This document shows positions 18,228-27,207 of a stretch of 49,697 nt of DNA, in pieces. The position numbers and the translations under genes are program-made. The stretch comes from an uncultured Prevotella sp. Lineage in GTDB: Bacteria > Bacteroidota > Bacteroidia > Bacteroidales > Bacteroidaceae. How positions within the stretch are numbered: position 1 is the first letter of the stretch; each line of letters begins with the position of its first letter. The notes under the pieces were generated by a model that saw nothing but the letters and a program-made list of their open reading frames with translations, did not search any database and was not told the origin of the DNA. The DNA lies in the NCBI GenBank assembly GCA_945830345.1, contig CALZYS010000004.1, positions 1 to 49,697 of the forward strand, read 5' to 3'.

Positions 18228-19211
18228 ATGAAAATATTGAAGTGGGGCTTCATCGGATGCGGTGAAGTGACAGAGAAAAAAAGCGGTCCGGCATTCAGTG
18301 AAGTGGCGGGTTCGAGCGTTGAGGCAGTGATGAGTCGCAGCGAGGAAAAGGCGCGTGGTTATGCGGAAAGACATGGTATAAAAAAGTGGTACACCGACGC
18401 TCAGGAACTCATTGACGATCCTGACGTCAATGCTATATACATAGCCACACCGCCATCGAGTCATGCCACGTTTGCTATTATGGCGATGAAAGCTGGCAAA
18501 CCAGTGTATGTGGAAAAACCATTGGCTGCATCCTATGAGGATTGCGCCAGGGTGAATCGTGTCAGTGAGCAGACTCACGTTCCGTGTTTCGTGGCATATT
18601 ATCGCAGGTATCTTCCGTATTTCCAGAAAGTGAAGAGCATTATTAGCGAAGGGGTGATAGGTGATATCGTGAGTGTTCAGATAAGATTTGCCGTGCCTCC
18701 GAGGGATCTCGACTATAGCCATCCCGAAAATCTGCCATGGAGATTGCAACCGGATATTGCAGGTGGTGGGTATTTCTATGACTTGGCACCACATCAGTTG
18801 GACTTGTTGCAGGACATATTCGGCGTGATAATCGAGGCGCATGGCATTTGCTCTAATCGTGCAGGATTGTATCAGGTGGAGGATTCAGTGAGTGCATGCT
18901 TTGAGTTTGAAAACGGATTGTCGGGTAGCGGTTCATGGTGCTTTGTCGCGTATGAAAGTGCTAAGGAAGACCGTATTGAGGTTGTGGGCACCAAAGGACA
19001 ATTGAGTTTCTCGGTGTTTACCTATGAACCTATTACACTGACGACGTCAGATGGTCCCCGAACGATAACAGTACCAAATCCGCCGTATGTCCAGTATCCA
19101 CTAATAAAGAGTGTGATAGAACATATACAGGGACTCGATGTGTGCACATGCACAAGCATATCCGCCACTCCAGTGAATTGGGCTATGGACAGGATCTTGG
19201 GGAAATTTTAA
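18228..19211 (+). CDS. Gfo/Idh/MocA family NAD(P)-dependent oxidoreductase
   Basis: The 327-residue protein has an N-terminal Rossmann fold (WGFIGCGEVTEKKSGPAF, then IATPPSSHATFAIMAMKAGK) and the family motif VYVEKPLAASYEDC, in which the EKP lysine contacts the coenzyme and substrate. The C-terminal domain contains GGGYFYDLAPHQLDLLQDIFG, with the usual DxxxHxxDL pattern. The substrate is likely a sugar or inositol-type alcohol but cannot be told from sequence. It begins a plus-strand run with the DUF4421 and DUF1460 genes. Confidence 0.9.
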   Translation: MKILKWGFIGCGEVTEKKSGPAFSEVAGSSVEAVMSRSEEKARGYAERHGIKKWYTDAQELIDDPDVNAIYIATPPSSHATFAIMAMKAGKPVYVEKPLAASYEDCARVNRVSEQTHVPCFVAYYRRYLPYFQKVKSIISEGVIGDIVSVQIRFAVPPRDLDYSHPENLPWRLQPDIAGGGYFYDLAPHQLDLLQDIFGVIIEAHGICSNRAGLYQVEDSVSACFEFENGLSGSGSWCFVAYESAKEDRIEVVGTKGQLSFSVFTYEPITLTTSDGPRTITVPNPPYVQYPLIKSVIEHIQGLDVCTCTSISATPVNWAMDRILGKF

Positions 19212-19217
19212 TTAGGG

Positions 19218-20324
19218 ATGAGAAGTGTATTGATTGTTATAATAGTTATAATGTTTGCTGTTGTCTCCAAGGCTGAAGACAATGGCAAAAGGACTATTGA
19301 CACTATACAGCATCTAAATGTAAACCTCAACAATCCCGAATTAGGTGTGATTAGAAAAACGGTGAGGGGATTCAGTGCCATTGACACCAATTATGTGGAA
19401 CCGCAGCATTACAATTGGGCATTCATGATACAAAACACCTATAATTACGATGTATATCGGCTTAGCAGTGCCTATGGCCAGGAGATACTGCTTTCTCCAG
19501 ACGTGTTGTTCAGAATTGGACCTTACTTCGGGTGGAGATGGTTATTCTTGGGAACTACTGTCGAGCTGAAAAACCTTGGAGTGGATAACAATTCATTGAA
19601 AAAGGAGTTTACGCTCAGTTTGTACAGTGCGCAAATAGGTGTTGACTTATATTACCGCCGCACTGGTAATGACTATAAGATAAGAAAGGCGAATTTTGGT
19701 AACGATGACGTTAATGACAAGTTGAAGAATGTACCTTTTGACGGTCTGAATGTCGGTATCACAGGACTTAATGTCTATTACATATTCAATCATAACCGAT
19801 TCTCATATCCAGCGGCATTTGCCCAAAGCACTTGTCAGAAGATAAGTTGCGGTTCGTGGATGGCGGGATTAGGTTATACTCACCATAATCTTGAACTTGA
19901 CCATGAAAAATTGAAGAATGTTGTTGAGGAGACAACCAACAATGAGGTGCAGATTGACAGTTCGCTGATGTTCAACCGACTTAAATATAATGATTTCAAT
20001 GTGTCGGTAGGATATGGTTATAACTGGGTGTTTGCACGTAATTGGTTGCTAGGAGCCAGTTTGTCGTTGGCATTGGCATACAAGTGGTCGAGTGGTGATA
20101 CTGACCATCCTGCCGACGATTTCTCATTCAAGAATTTCAATCTCGACGGAGTCAGCAGAATAGGAATTGTCTGGAACAACACGAAATGGTATTTCGGCTC
20201 GAATATCATAATGCATAGCTACAATTATAGAAAATCCCGATTTGCTGCGAATAATATTTTCGGAAGTTTGAATATTTATTGCGGATTTAATTTTGCCTTA
20301 AGAAAAGCGTATAGAAAGAAATGA
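19218..20324 (+). CDS. DUF4421 family protein, probable outer-membrane beta-barrel
   Basis: The 368-residue protein has an N-terminal signal peptide (cleavage probably after VVSKAED) and alternating aromatic-rich strands ending in IYCGFNFALRKAYRKK, consistent with a beta-barrel. DTNYVEPQHYNWAFMIQNTY is characteristic of DUF4421 proteins of Bacteroidetes. It follows the oxidoreductase by 6 bases and overlaps the DUF1460 gene by 4 bases (ATGA), so the two are translationally coupled. Its role is unknown; an envelope function is inferred from the partner. Confidence 0.8.
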   Translation: MRSVLIVIIVIMFAVVSKAEDNGKRTIDTIQHLNVNLNNPELGVIRKTVRGFSAIDTNYVEPQHYNWAFMIQNTYNYDVYRLSSAYGQEILLSPDVLFRIGPYFGWRWLFLGTTVELKNLGVDNNSLKKEFTLSLYSAQIGVDLYYRRTGNDYKIRKANFGNDDVNDKLKNVPFDGLNVGITGLNVYYIFNHNRFSYPAAFAQSTCQKISCGSWMAGLGYTHHNLELDHEKLKNVVEETTNNEVQIDSSLMFNRLKYNDFNVSVGYGYNWVFARNWLLGASLSLALAYKWSSGDTDHPADDFSFKNFNLDGVSRIGIVWNNTKWYFGSNIIMHSYNYRKSRFAANNIFGSLNIYCGFNFALRKAYRKK

Positions 20325-21166
20325 AGTTGAGGATACTGATTATATTGTGTTTATTGCCCTTAGTGAATGTTATGGCACAGAAAGGGCAGCCGAAGGATAG
20401 CGTGAATGTTGTCGGTTGGCTTAACGAGGCGCGCAAATTGCCTGCTTCCACTTGCCTGCCAATATTTTTCGCCGAGAAATTTTTAGGGAGACCTTACGTC
20501 GCTCATACACTGGAAATTAATGACAGGGAGAAGTTGGTGGTAAATACACGCCAACTTGACTGTACCACTTTGGTGGAGAACGTTGTGGCATTGACTTGCG
20601 CTCTCAAAAGAGGTAATGGTTTGTATAAAGATTATTTATACTATCTAAATATAATAAGGTATAGGAAAGGATGCAATACTGGATATGTATCACGATTGCA
20701 TTATTTTACAGAATGGATAGATGACAATTCAAATAAGGGAATTGTAGCAGAAAGGCAAGGACCAAATCCTCCGTTTTCTGCTGTGCAGACAATCAAGTTA
20801 GGGTATATGAGTACTCATCCAAACAGTTATAAAGCTCTCAGAAACAATATAGCTTTAGTGGATGTCATAGCTGAGACAGAACAGGATTATTACGGACGTA
20901 AATACAGGTACATACCGAAGGCGGCAGTGAAGAATACTGCGCCAATGAGGAAGGCAGTGAAGAATGGTGATATAATAGCCATCACATGTAAGAAAAAGGG
21001 GCTTGACATTGCACATCTTGGTATTGCAGTATGGAAAAAAGACGGGTTGCATCTGCTCAATGCATCGCAAATCCACAAGAAGGTGGTGCTTGAAAAAATG
21101 ACTCTCGGGAAGTATCTCTCGCACCATCCCTCGCACACTGGAATAAGAGTAATTGAAATATTATAA
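20321..21166 (+). CDS. DUF1460 protein, secreted N-acetylmuramoyl-L-alanine amidase-like hydrolase
   Basis: The 281-residue protein has a signal peptide (MKLRILIILCLLPLVNVMAQ) and a papain-like core. The probable nucleophile is Cys in TRQLDCTTLVENVVAL, with a His in DIAHLGIAVWKKDG and a polar third residue in LLNASQIHKK. The DUF1460 fold is related to NlpC/P60 cysteine peptidases that cut peptidoglycan stem peptides. Export suggests that it acts in the periplasm, perhaps in cell-wall recycling. It is coupled to the DUF4421 gene by a 4-base overlap. Confidence 0.85.
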   Translation: MKLRILIILCLLPLVNVMAQKGQPKDSVNVVGWLNEARKLPASTCLPIFFAEKFLGRPYVAHTLEINDREKLVVNTRQLDCTTLVENVVALTCALKRGNGLYKDYLYYLNIIRYRKGCNTGYVSRLHYFTEWIDDNSNKGIVAERQGPNPPFSAVQTIKLGYMSTHPNSYKALRNNIALVDVIAETEQDYYGRKYRYIPKAAVKNTAPMRKAVKNGDIIAITCKKKGLDIAHLGIAVWKKDGLHLLNASQIHKKVVLEKMTLGKYLSHHPSHTGIRVIEIL

Positions 21167-21182
21167 TAAAAACAAAAAAGTT

Positions 21183-21566
21183 ATGGAATTACCCGATTTT
21201 ATGAGTTTTGCCAATAAGTTTTCACCTGCCGACTTTGTCGATAAGGTGGCTCGTATTGCCAAACGAGCTGGCGCAAAATTGGTTTATGCAGCGTTGATAT
21301 TATACTATACGTTGCAAAGTGAGAAGGTGTCAAAGACCGACAAGGCTTTGATAGTGGGGGCTTTAGGCTATATGATAAGTCCCCTGGACGCAGTGCCTGA
21401 TGCCATACCAATCGTAGGACTTACAGATGATCTTGCCGTACTTGTGTATGTATTGAAGAAAGTGTGGGGAGACGTAGAACCAGAAATCAAGGATAAGGCA
21501 CGGGAGCGACTTTCCAAGTGGTTTGATGAAGATGAAATCAAAGAGATTGACGACATGAAATTCTAA
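21183..21566 (+). CDS. YkvA-like protein with DUF1232 domain
   Basis: The 127-residue protein has the DUF1232 motif ALIVGALGYMISPLDAVPDAIPIVGLTDDLAVL, a hydrophobic hairpin with conserved S-P-x-D and D-x-x-P residues found in the YkvA family. It is probably a small membrane-associated protein of unknown role. The frame is open further upstream, with Met at 21153 inside the DUF1460 gene. The ATG at 21183 is preferred because it follows that gene's stop and the family usually begins near MELPDFMSFA. Confidence 0.85.
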   Translation: MELPDFMSFANKFSPADFVDKVARIAKRAGAKLVYAALILYYTLQSEKVSKTDKALIVGALGYMISPLDAVPDAIPIVGLTDDLAVLVYVLKKVWGDVEPEIKDKARERLSKWFDEDEIKEIDDMKF

Positions 21567-21590
21567 GTCGGCTGGATTTTGTTTATTTGT

Positions 21591-21630
21591 TATGTACATC
21601 CGGATGTGAGATAGTGTCCGGATGTACATA
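21591..21630. terminator. Hairpin terminator between convergent ykvA-like and dnaB genes
   Basis: A perfect 14-bp inverted repeat, TATGTACATCCGGA (21591-21604) and TCCGGATGTACATA (21617-21630), surrounds a 12-base loop. It sits between two genes whose 3' ends face each other. There is no long T-tract on either side, so it may stop transcription by structure alone or protect the mRNA ends. Confidence 0.6.
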
Positions 21631-21650
21631 GTATAATCTCAATAGTATCT

Positions 21651-23153
21651 TCAAAACGGCATTGGACCGTTTTCATTAGGAGCAAAAGGACTTTCACCGG
21701 TTGGAGGTATGAAGTTTCCACCATTCATTTTAGAGCCGACAATCTCGCCTCCGCCAATGGCGGCATTATCCAAATTGGTGTTGTTGTCCTCAGGATTCTC
21801 GAATCTCGTGAATTCTCCGCGGAAGTTGAGCAATACATCGCCAGTAGCGCCTTTACGGTGCTTGGCAATGATGATTTGTGCCATGCCATGAAGGTCTCTT
21901 CCGTTTTCGTCTTGATAGATATGATAGTATTCGGGACGGTGGACAAAAAGGACCATGTCGGCATCTTGTTCTATGGCTCCCGATTCGCGTAGGTCGCTGA
22001 GCTGGGGTCGTTTACCCTCAAGGCCTTCACGCGACTCTACGCCACGATTAAGCTGGCTGAGGGCAAGAATTGGAATATCGAGTTCCTTGGCAATCTGCTT
22101 AAGAGAGCGCGAAATAGTTGACACCTCTTCCTGACGACTGCTGAATCTCATGCCGTTGGCATTCATGAGCTGCAAGTAGTCGATCATAATAATTTTTACG
22201 CCATGGTCGCGCACTAATCGGCGTGCTTTTGTTCGTAACTCAAATACCGAAAGTCCAGGTGTGTCGTCAACATATAGAGGCGAACCAATGAGGTTGTTAA
22301 GGCGTTTATCGAGACGCTCCCATTCATCAGGTTTCAGTTGGCCGTTCAATATCTTACTGCCTTGTATCTCGCAGCAGTTGGAAATAAGGCGGTTGACAAG
22401 TTGCACATTGCTCATTTCAAGAGAGAAAAACGCCATCGGCACCTTGAAGTCGGCTGCAATATTCTTTGCCATTGAAAGGGCGAAAGATGTCTTACCCATC
22501 GCCGGACGACCAGCAATGATTACAAGGTCGCTGGCTTGCCATCCGCTGGTGATATTGTCGAGTTTGTGATAGCCCGTTGGCACTCCTGTAAGACCGTCTT
22601 TGTTTGCGGCGGCTTTTTGTATCACCTCAACAGCATTTGATATGACAGGGTCAATCTGGGTGTAGTCCTTCTTCATGTTGCGACGTGAGAGTTCGAAGAG
22701 CGAGCCTTCTGCCTCTTGCATCAGATCGTCAATGTCCATCGAACCGTCGAATGCCTTTGTCTCAATATCACTGGCAAACGAAATCAGTTGGCGTGCAAGG
22801 AATTTGTGAGCAATGATACGTGCGTGGTATTCGATGTTGGCAGAGGAGGCAACCTTGTTGGATAAGTCGGCAATATAAATGGCGCCGCCCACCTTGTCAA
22901 GACTGCCTTGGCATTCGAGCTCGTCGGTGACAGTAAGGACATCAACCGGTTTCTCGGCTATACTAAGATCGCGAATAGCCGAATATATCAGTTGGTTACG
23001 TTGCTCATAGAAACTTTCGGGGGAAAGTATCTCGCATACCACGGCATAGGCGTCGCGGTCGTTCATAAGTGCTCCCAAAACAGCTCTTTCTACTTCGAGA
23101 GCCTGTGGCTGAAGATGAGCGTATGAGGTATTGTCAATGCTTTTTTTTGCCAT
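21651..23153 (-). CDS. dnaB: Replicative DNA helicase
   Basis: The 500-residue hexameric helicase unwinds DNA at the replication fork. The N-terminal domain (QALEVERAVLGALMNDRDAY) binds primase. The RecA-like core has Walker A in IIAGRPAMGKTSFALSMA, Walker B in IIMIDYLQLM, and SQLNRGVESR and SDLRESGAIEQDADMVLF typical of DnaB. An upstream Met at 23183 lies within the promoter box, so MAKKSIDN at 23153 is taken as the start. The C-terminal tail is Gly/Asn-rich. Confidence 0.95.
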   Translation of the reverse strand: MAKKSIDNTSYAHLQPQALEVERAVLGALMNDRDAYAVVCEILSPESFYEQRNQLIYSAIRDLSIAEKPVDVLTVTDELECQGSLDKVGGAIYIADLSNKVASSANIEYHARIIAHKFLARQLISFASDIETKAFDGSMDIDDLMQEAEGSLFELSRRNMKKDYTQIDPVISNAVEVIQKAAANKDGLTGVPTGYHKLDNITSGWQASDLVIIAGRPAMGKTSFALSMAKNIAADFKVPMAFFSLEMSNVQLVNRLISNCCEIQGSKILNGQLKPDEWERLDKRLNNLIGSPLYVDDTPGLSVFELRTKARRLVRDHGVKIIMIDYLQLMNANGMRFSSRQEEVSTISRSLKQIAKELDIPILALSQLNRGVESREGLEGKRPQLSDLRESGAIEQDADMVLFVHRPEYYHIYQDENGRDLHGMAQIIIAKHRKGATGDVLLNFRGEFTRFENPEDNNTNLDNAAIGGGEIVGSKMNGGNFIPPTGESPFAPNENGPMPF

Positions 23154-23172
23154 AATGTTTTGATTTTGGTTG

Positions 23173-23180
23173 CAAAAATA
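23173..23180 (-). promoter_or_regulatory. -7 box upstream of dnaB
   Basis: TATTTTTG on the minus strand lies 20 bases before the chosen dnaB ATG and fits TAnnTTTG. A -33 TTG at the proper distance is lacking. Confidence 0.35.
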
Positions 23181-23222
23181 CAAAAAATCTCCATAAATCT
23201 TTCATAATTCAGAAGAATTAAT

Positions 23223-23230
23223 TAATTTTG
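23223..23230 (+). promoter_or_regulatory. -7 box upstream of ispE
   Basis: TAATTTTG on the plus strand ends 18 bases before the ATG at 23249. A possible TTG start codon for ispE at 23228 falls inside this box, which argues for the ATG instead. The -33 element is weak. Confidence 0.4.
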
Positions 23231-23248
23231 CATGAAAAAAGAGCGACT

Positions 23249-24094
23249 ATGATAAATTTTCCTATTGCAAAGATCAATCTTGGACTCAATGTTGTGAGTA
23301 AGAGAGAAGATGGTTACCATAATCTGGAAACAGTGTTTTACCCTGTGCCTATCAAGGATGCCCTTGAGGTTTTTCCAATGGAAGATGGTTTTCCGTCAGA
23401 TGTGAGATGTGACTTGAAGGTCACTAATCTTTTAATAGATGGTGATGAGCAGAAAAACCTTGTGGTTAAGGCTTACAATATGATGGCTCAGGATTATGAT
23501 CTTCCAAGGGTGCATGTACATCTATACAAACATATACCGACTCAAGCAGGAATGGGTGGCGGTTCGAGCGATTGTGCCTATATGATTAGACTTCTTAACG
23601 AGATGTTTTCATTGGGAATGTCTGACGATAAGATGATTGGATATGCGGCGAGGTTAGGAGCTGACTGCGCGTTCTTCATAAAGGCGCAACCGGCTTATGC
23701 AGAAGGTATCGGAGAGAGACTGCAACCAATTTCGATAGATTTGAGCGGATACAAGATGTTGGTGGTCAGACCGAATATCCCTGTTTCGACAAAGGAGGCA
23801 TTCTCGTTGATTACTCCCCAGAAACCGATGAAGAACTGTTTGGATATCGTGAGACAACCGATAGAAACATGGAAAGACGAACTCGTAAATGACTTTGAGC
23901 ATAGTGTATTTGCCCTTCATCCAGAAATAGGAAAGTTGAAGGAAATAATGTATGATCAAGGAGCCGTATATGCAGCAATGAGTGGCAGCGGCAGCAGTGT
24001 ATTTGGCCTGTTTCGTGATACTCCCGACGAGAATTTATTCGTGGGATGTATGGATGAACTCTCTGTTTTTACTATCGATATGTCTGATATTTGA
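23249..24094 (+). CDS. ispE: 4-diphosphocytidyl-2-C-methyl-D-erythritol kinase
   Basis: The 281-residue GHMP kinase phosphorylates CDP-methylerythritol in the non-mevalonate isoprenoid pathway. The catalytic pair is visible as K8 in FPIAKINLGLNV and D139 in RLGADCAFF, with the ATP loop PTQAGMGGGSSDCA (98-111) and the third motif AMSGSGSSVFG near the C-terminus. The length is normal. Its last 60 bases overlap, on the other strand, the 3' end of a glycosyltransferase gene. Confidence 0.94.
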   Translation: MINFPIAKINLGLNVVSKREDGYHNLETVFYPVPIKDALEVFPMEDGFPSDVRCDLKVTNLLIDGDEQKNLVVKAYNMMAQDYDLPRVHVHLYKHIPTQAGMGGGSSDCAYMIRLLNEMFSLGMSDDKMIGYAARLGADCAFFIKAQPAYAEGIGERLQPISIDLSGYKMLVVRPNIPVSTKEAFSLITPQKPMKNCLDIVRQPIETWKDELVNDFEHSVFALHPEIGKLKEIMYDQGAVYAAMSGSGSSVFGLFRDTPDENLFVGCMDELSVFTIDMSDI

Positions 24095-25207
24095 CATCAT
24101 TCTCAATGTAAGATGCGGAAGATGCGTGATGAGTTGGGCAAGACTACCGTTGCGCATTTTCCTTGGTATGGCAATCCATAATGACAGTGACGTCAAGGCA
24201 AATAACAACCACCACTTGTATGCCCATGACATTTCAAAGACAGTCATCAATAACGACCAGACAAATGTGCCAACAAGCAACATCGAACGAGGAATAAGCA
24301 TTTGCTGAATAGTCTTGTCTATATAGTTGATATTAAGATGAGCTATTGAGGAAGGGAGATTTTTCATCATGCTTAGCAGGCAATTCAATTGTGCAGACAT
24401 CCATCTCTGGCGCTGGCGCTGGAAATTATCCTCATTGCCTACTTTCTCGTCAAAGACATCAATATCTTCCACATATTTTATATATATACGTTCGATTAAG
24501 AGCATTTTCTCAATTTCCCTATCTTCACCTGCAGTGGAGAGTAGGTGAACGTGAGCTTTAAACCAAAGATAGTCAAAGCACATTCCAGATCCGATGAGGG
24601 CAGACGATAAGCCGATATTATTGTGAGCTTTGCGGAAAAGCGCATTGTTGATTTCCTCACTAATGCCGTCAAGTTGCGCAATCTGGTTTTCTGCATTCTT
24701 TGCACATCTGTGGCATTGTATTGCTGAGAATCCTTGATTGCATATCTCATTTAGTTTTCCAAGAAAGTCGGGCGTAACTATGTTATCTGCATCGAGAATG
24801 ACTATGTTGTCAAAACTGTTCTGTATATTGTCCATTGCAAATTGTAATGCTTTTGCCTTGGAACTATTTTCGAATTGTGGTTGGAGTAGGGTAATCGGCA
24901 ATTCAGACAACTCTGTATTCGTTTCCTTAAGCATATGGTCGGACACAACTGCCACGGAATATTTAGTCTGTGGATAGTTCTGTCGAAGGAAAGACTTTAC
25001 AGTGCGCACTATTACCTTGTCTTCGCCGTATGCAGGGAAGATTACGAGAAAATTCTTCTGCCCAGTGTTATTTTGAGTTGATTTCCCTTTGTTGATTGTT
25101 ATTTGTCCAAGGGCATAAGTTATCGCGTAGAAAAAAATATATCCTACGGAAAATGCAGTAATGCACCATAATGCGATGTCAATGACGTGAACGGCGACGC
25201 AAACCAT
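24035..25207 (-). CDS. Processive family-2 glycosyltransferase, membrane-bound (second of a tandem pair)
   Basis: The 390-residue protein has one N-terminal span (about 8-33), a GT-A domain and C-terminal hydrophobic spans (about 305-345). The motifs of processive GT2 enzymes such as hyaluronan and cellulose synthases are present: DADN (139-142), GED (227-229) and QRQRW (265-269, the QxxRW motif). It should polymerise or extend a glycan from a nucleotide sugar at the inner membrane. It overlaps the preceding paralogue by 29 bases, and they share a similar architecture, including EEINNA/TVFR. It is the last gene of the exopolysaccharide locus. Confidence 0.88.
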   Translation of the reverse strand: MVCVAVHVIDIALWCITAFSVGYIFFYAITYALGQITINKGKSTQNNTGQKNFLVIFPAYGEDKVIVRTVKSFLRQNYPQTKYSVAVVSDHMLKETNTELSELPITLLQPQFENSSKAKALQFAMDNIQNSFDNIVILDADNIVTPDFLGKLNEICNQGFSAIQCHRCAKNAENQIAQLDGISEEINNALFRKAHNNIGLSSALIGSGMCFDYLWFKAHVHLLSTAGEDREIEKMLLIERIYIKYVEDIDVFDEKVGNEDNFQRQRQRWMSAQLNCLLSMMKNLPSSIAHLNINYIDKTIQQMLIPRSMLLVGTFVWSLLMTVFEMSWAYKWWLLFALTSLSLWIAIPRKMRNGSLAQLITHLPHLTLRMMSNIRHIDSKNREFIHTSHE

Positions 25208-26327
25208 TTAAATGAAATATTGACAAAAATACAGAGAAAGGAAGTTTCATAAACGCCTTGTCCCATCGCTTATCCACAAGATAGTCGGGAGTGGCAATGG
25301 CGAATACCAATAGTATTAAGGCTGCGATTATCCACCATTTAATAGCAAGCGACATGTAGATGAATGGCAATACGACGCTCATCAGGATAATAATTCCCAT
25401 CATCAGTGTGCGTGGCAAAAGCATCCATTGTAGTATTTTATCCACCAAGTCATATTGCTTGTTGTATAATGCGGCGGGCAAGTATTTGATATTCATTAAA
25501 ATGGAATGGAATTGTGTTGAGAGCCAACGGCTTCTTTGGCGTTTGAAGTCGTTAGTCGTTCTCACTTTCTCGTCAAATACGTAGATATTGTCAAAATAGT
25601 CAACGAAAATGTGCTGGCGCATAAGAAGGGCTTCGAGTTCCTTGTCTTCCCATGCAGCCTTGGTCTTGCCAATGTTTTCTTTGAACCAGTTGTAGTTGAA
25701 TGCCATTCCCGAACCACTTAATGCCGACGGCAATCCAAGGGAGATATGTCCGAGGCGGAATACGGTATTGTTGATTTCCTCAAATGTCGCATCAAGAATG
25801 GCTGTGGATGTGTCGCGGTTCTTGGATACACGATGAGCCTGTATCGCTTTAGTTCCTGCTGATTCGTATGCATTGTTGATTTCCTCAAGAAATTCGGGCA
25901 ATACGATGTTGTCTGCATCAAGAACAACCGCAATGTCATAAATCTTAAATTGAGGAAGATTGTTGATTGCATATTGTAATGCTTTTCCTTTGGTGCTTTT
26001 CTTGAAGTTGGGTGTGAGAAGAGTGATAGGATATTGAGCCAACTTAAAATTTGTTATCTCGTTTTGATGGTCGGAGATAACGACAACGTCAAAAAGGCGC
26101 TGTGGATACATTTGTCCTAATATGGAATTTACCGTTCTTTCGATAACCTTGTCACATTTATATGCCGGTATAAGAACTATTATTCTGTTTTGTCTCTTTG
26201 ACTTCACCACTTTCGTGCCTCTCTTGATTTGTGAGGCAATGACAAACACGGTGAAATACGCGACTGTTGCTGCAACAATCACGAACAATAATCCGTCAAC
26301 GATATATAAAATCCACCAAAAATCCAT
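25179..26327 (-). CDS. Processive family-2 glycosyltransferase, membrane-bound (first of a tandem pair)
   Basis: The 382-residue protein has an N-terminal span (about 8-32), a GT-A domain opening with IIVLIPAYKCDKVIERTVNSIL, and C-terminal spans (about 305-348). The processive GT2 motifs DADN (137-140), WED (226-228) and QRSRW (264-268) are complete. It is clearly homologous to the next gene, which points to a tandem duplication followed by divergence. The donor and acceptor sugars are unknown. It lies 4 bases after the upstream glycosyltransferase gene. Confidence 0.88.
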   Translation of the reverse strand: MDFWWILYIVDGLLFVIVAATVAYFTVFVIASQIKRGTKVVKSKRQNRIIVLIPAYKCDKVIERTVNSILGQMYPQRLFDVVVISDHQNEITNFKLAQYPITLLTPNFKKSTKGKALQYAINNLPQFKIYDIAVVLDADNIVLPEFLEEINNAYESAGTKAIQAHRVSKNRDTSTAILDATFEEINNTVFRLGHISLGLPSALSGSGMAFNYNWFKENIGKTKAAWEDKELEALLMRQHIFVDYFDNIYVFDEKVRTTNDFKRQRSRWLSTQFHSILMNIKYLPAALYNKQYDLVDKILQWMLLPRTLMMGIIILMSVVLPFIYMSLAIKWWIIAALILLVFAIATPDYLVDKRWDKAFMKLPFSVFLSIFHLNGLRRRSRH

Positions 26328-26331
26328 ATCT

Positions 26332-27207
26332 TCAGTTGTTTAAGAAATCAATTACACCATTTATTGTTGCTCGTGCAAGTTTAATCCTTCCGCAGAGAAC
26401 ATTTTTCAAAACGTCTCTTGTTCCAACAATGCAGATCATGTATAGATACGACATTAGTCTGAAATGTTCGGAATTTCTTTTTATGAAGAGAAGCCGATTG
26501 CGTGTCAGATAATATGTCTTCAATGGGCTGTTTACTCCCGTGCTTTGGCTTTCTTTGTGAAAAACCGTAGCAGTTGGCTCATACCATATCTGATAACCGT
26601 TACGCTTCATCATCATGGACCAGTCCATTTCCTCATAGTATAAGAAATAACACTCAGGCATTAGTCCAACCTTGTCGATAGTGTCTTTTCTTACCATCAT
26701 GGCTGCCCCATGGGCGAATGCTGTGGGGCAGGGAGTGTCGTATTGCCCTCTGTCAGCCTCGTCATATCCGATGCCACGGTTGCGGCAGGTGATACGTGAC
26801 ATTGGCGTGAATCCGGCATATTGTATGTGCCGTTCGCCAAAGAAGAAACGAATCTTGGGACACACTATCCCAATCTGTTCTGATGTTTCGATGCGCTTTA
26901 TCAGTCTGTCAATGTCGCCCATGCTTACCTCAGTGTCGTTGTTGACGAAAAAGAGGTATTTCCCTTTGGCGTGCATTATGCCGAGATTGTTGCCGCCCGC
27001 AAAACCTAAGTTACTTTCACTACGAATGCATTTCACATGAGCATAGCGGGAAGCTATCGTCTCTGCTTCGTTATTGGCAGAGCCGTTATCAACTACAATC
27101 ACCTCCGTCTCATTAGGGTCGAATGCGAGATGGTCAAGCAGTGCGCATGTGTCATGCAGTCCGTTGTAGTTGACAGTGATGACAGACAGTCTATACTCTT
27201 GATGCAC
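26332..27207 (-). CDS. Family-2 glycosyltransferase, rhamnosyltransferase-like
   Basis: The 291-residue soluble-type GT2 begins LSVITVNYNGLHDTCALLDHL and has VDNGSANNEAE and LGFAGGNNLGIMHAKGKYLFFVNNDTEV, in which NND is the metal-binding DxD equivalent. MDWSMMMKRNGYQIWYEP is usual for rhamnosyltransferase-like members. It probably adds one sugar to a lipid-linked repeat unit on the cytoplasmic face. Its start overlaps the upstream ligase-like gene by 17 bases. Confidence 0.9.
   Translation of the reverse strand: MHQEYRLSVITVNYNGLHDTCALLDHLAFDPNETEVIVVDNGSANNEAETIASRYAHVKCIRSESNLGFAGGNNLGIMHAKGKYLFFVNNDTEVSMGDIDRLIKRIETSEQIGIVCPKIRFFFGERHIQYAGFTPMSRITCRNRGIGYDEADRGQYDTPCPTAFAHGAAMMVRKDTIDKVGLMPECYFLYYEEMDWSMMMKRNGYQIWYEPTATVFHKESQSTGVNSPLKTYYLTRNRLLFIKRNSEHFRLMSYLYMICIVGTRDVLKNVLCGRIKLARATINGVIDFLNN

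Noticed and set aside
23228..23248. TTG start for ispE giving seven extra residues
   Set aside because: The codon lies inside the TAATTTTG promoter box, so it would be upstream of the transcript start. The ATG at 23249 begins exactly at the conserved family start.
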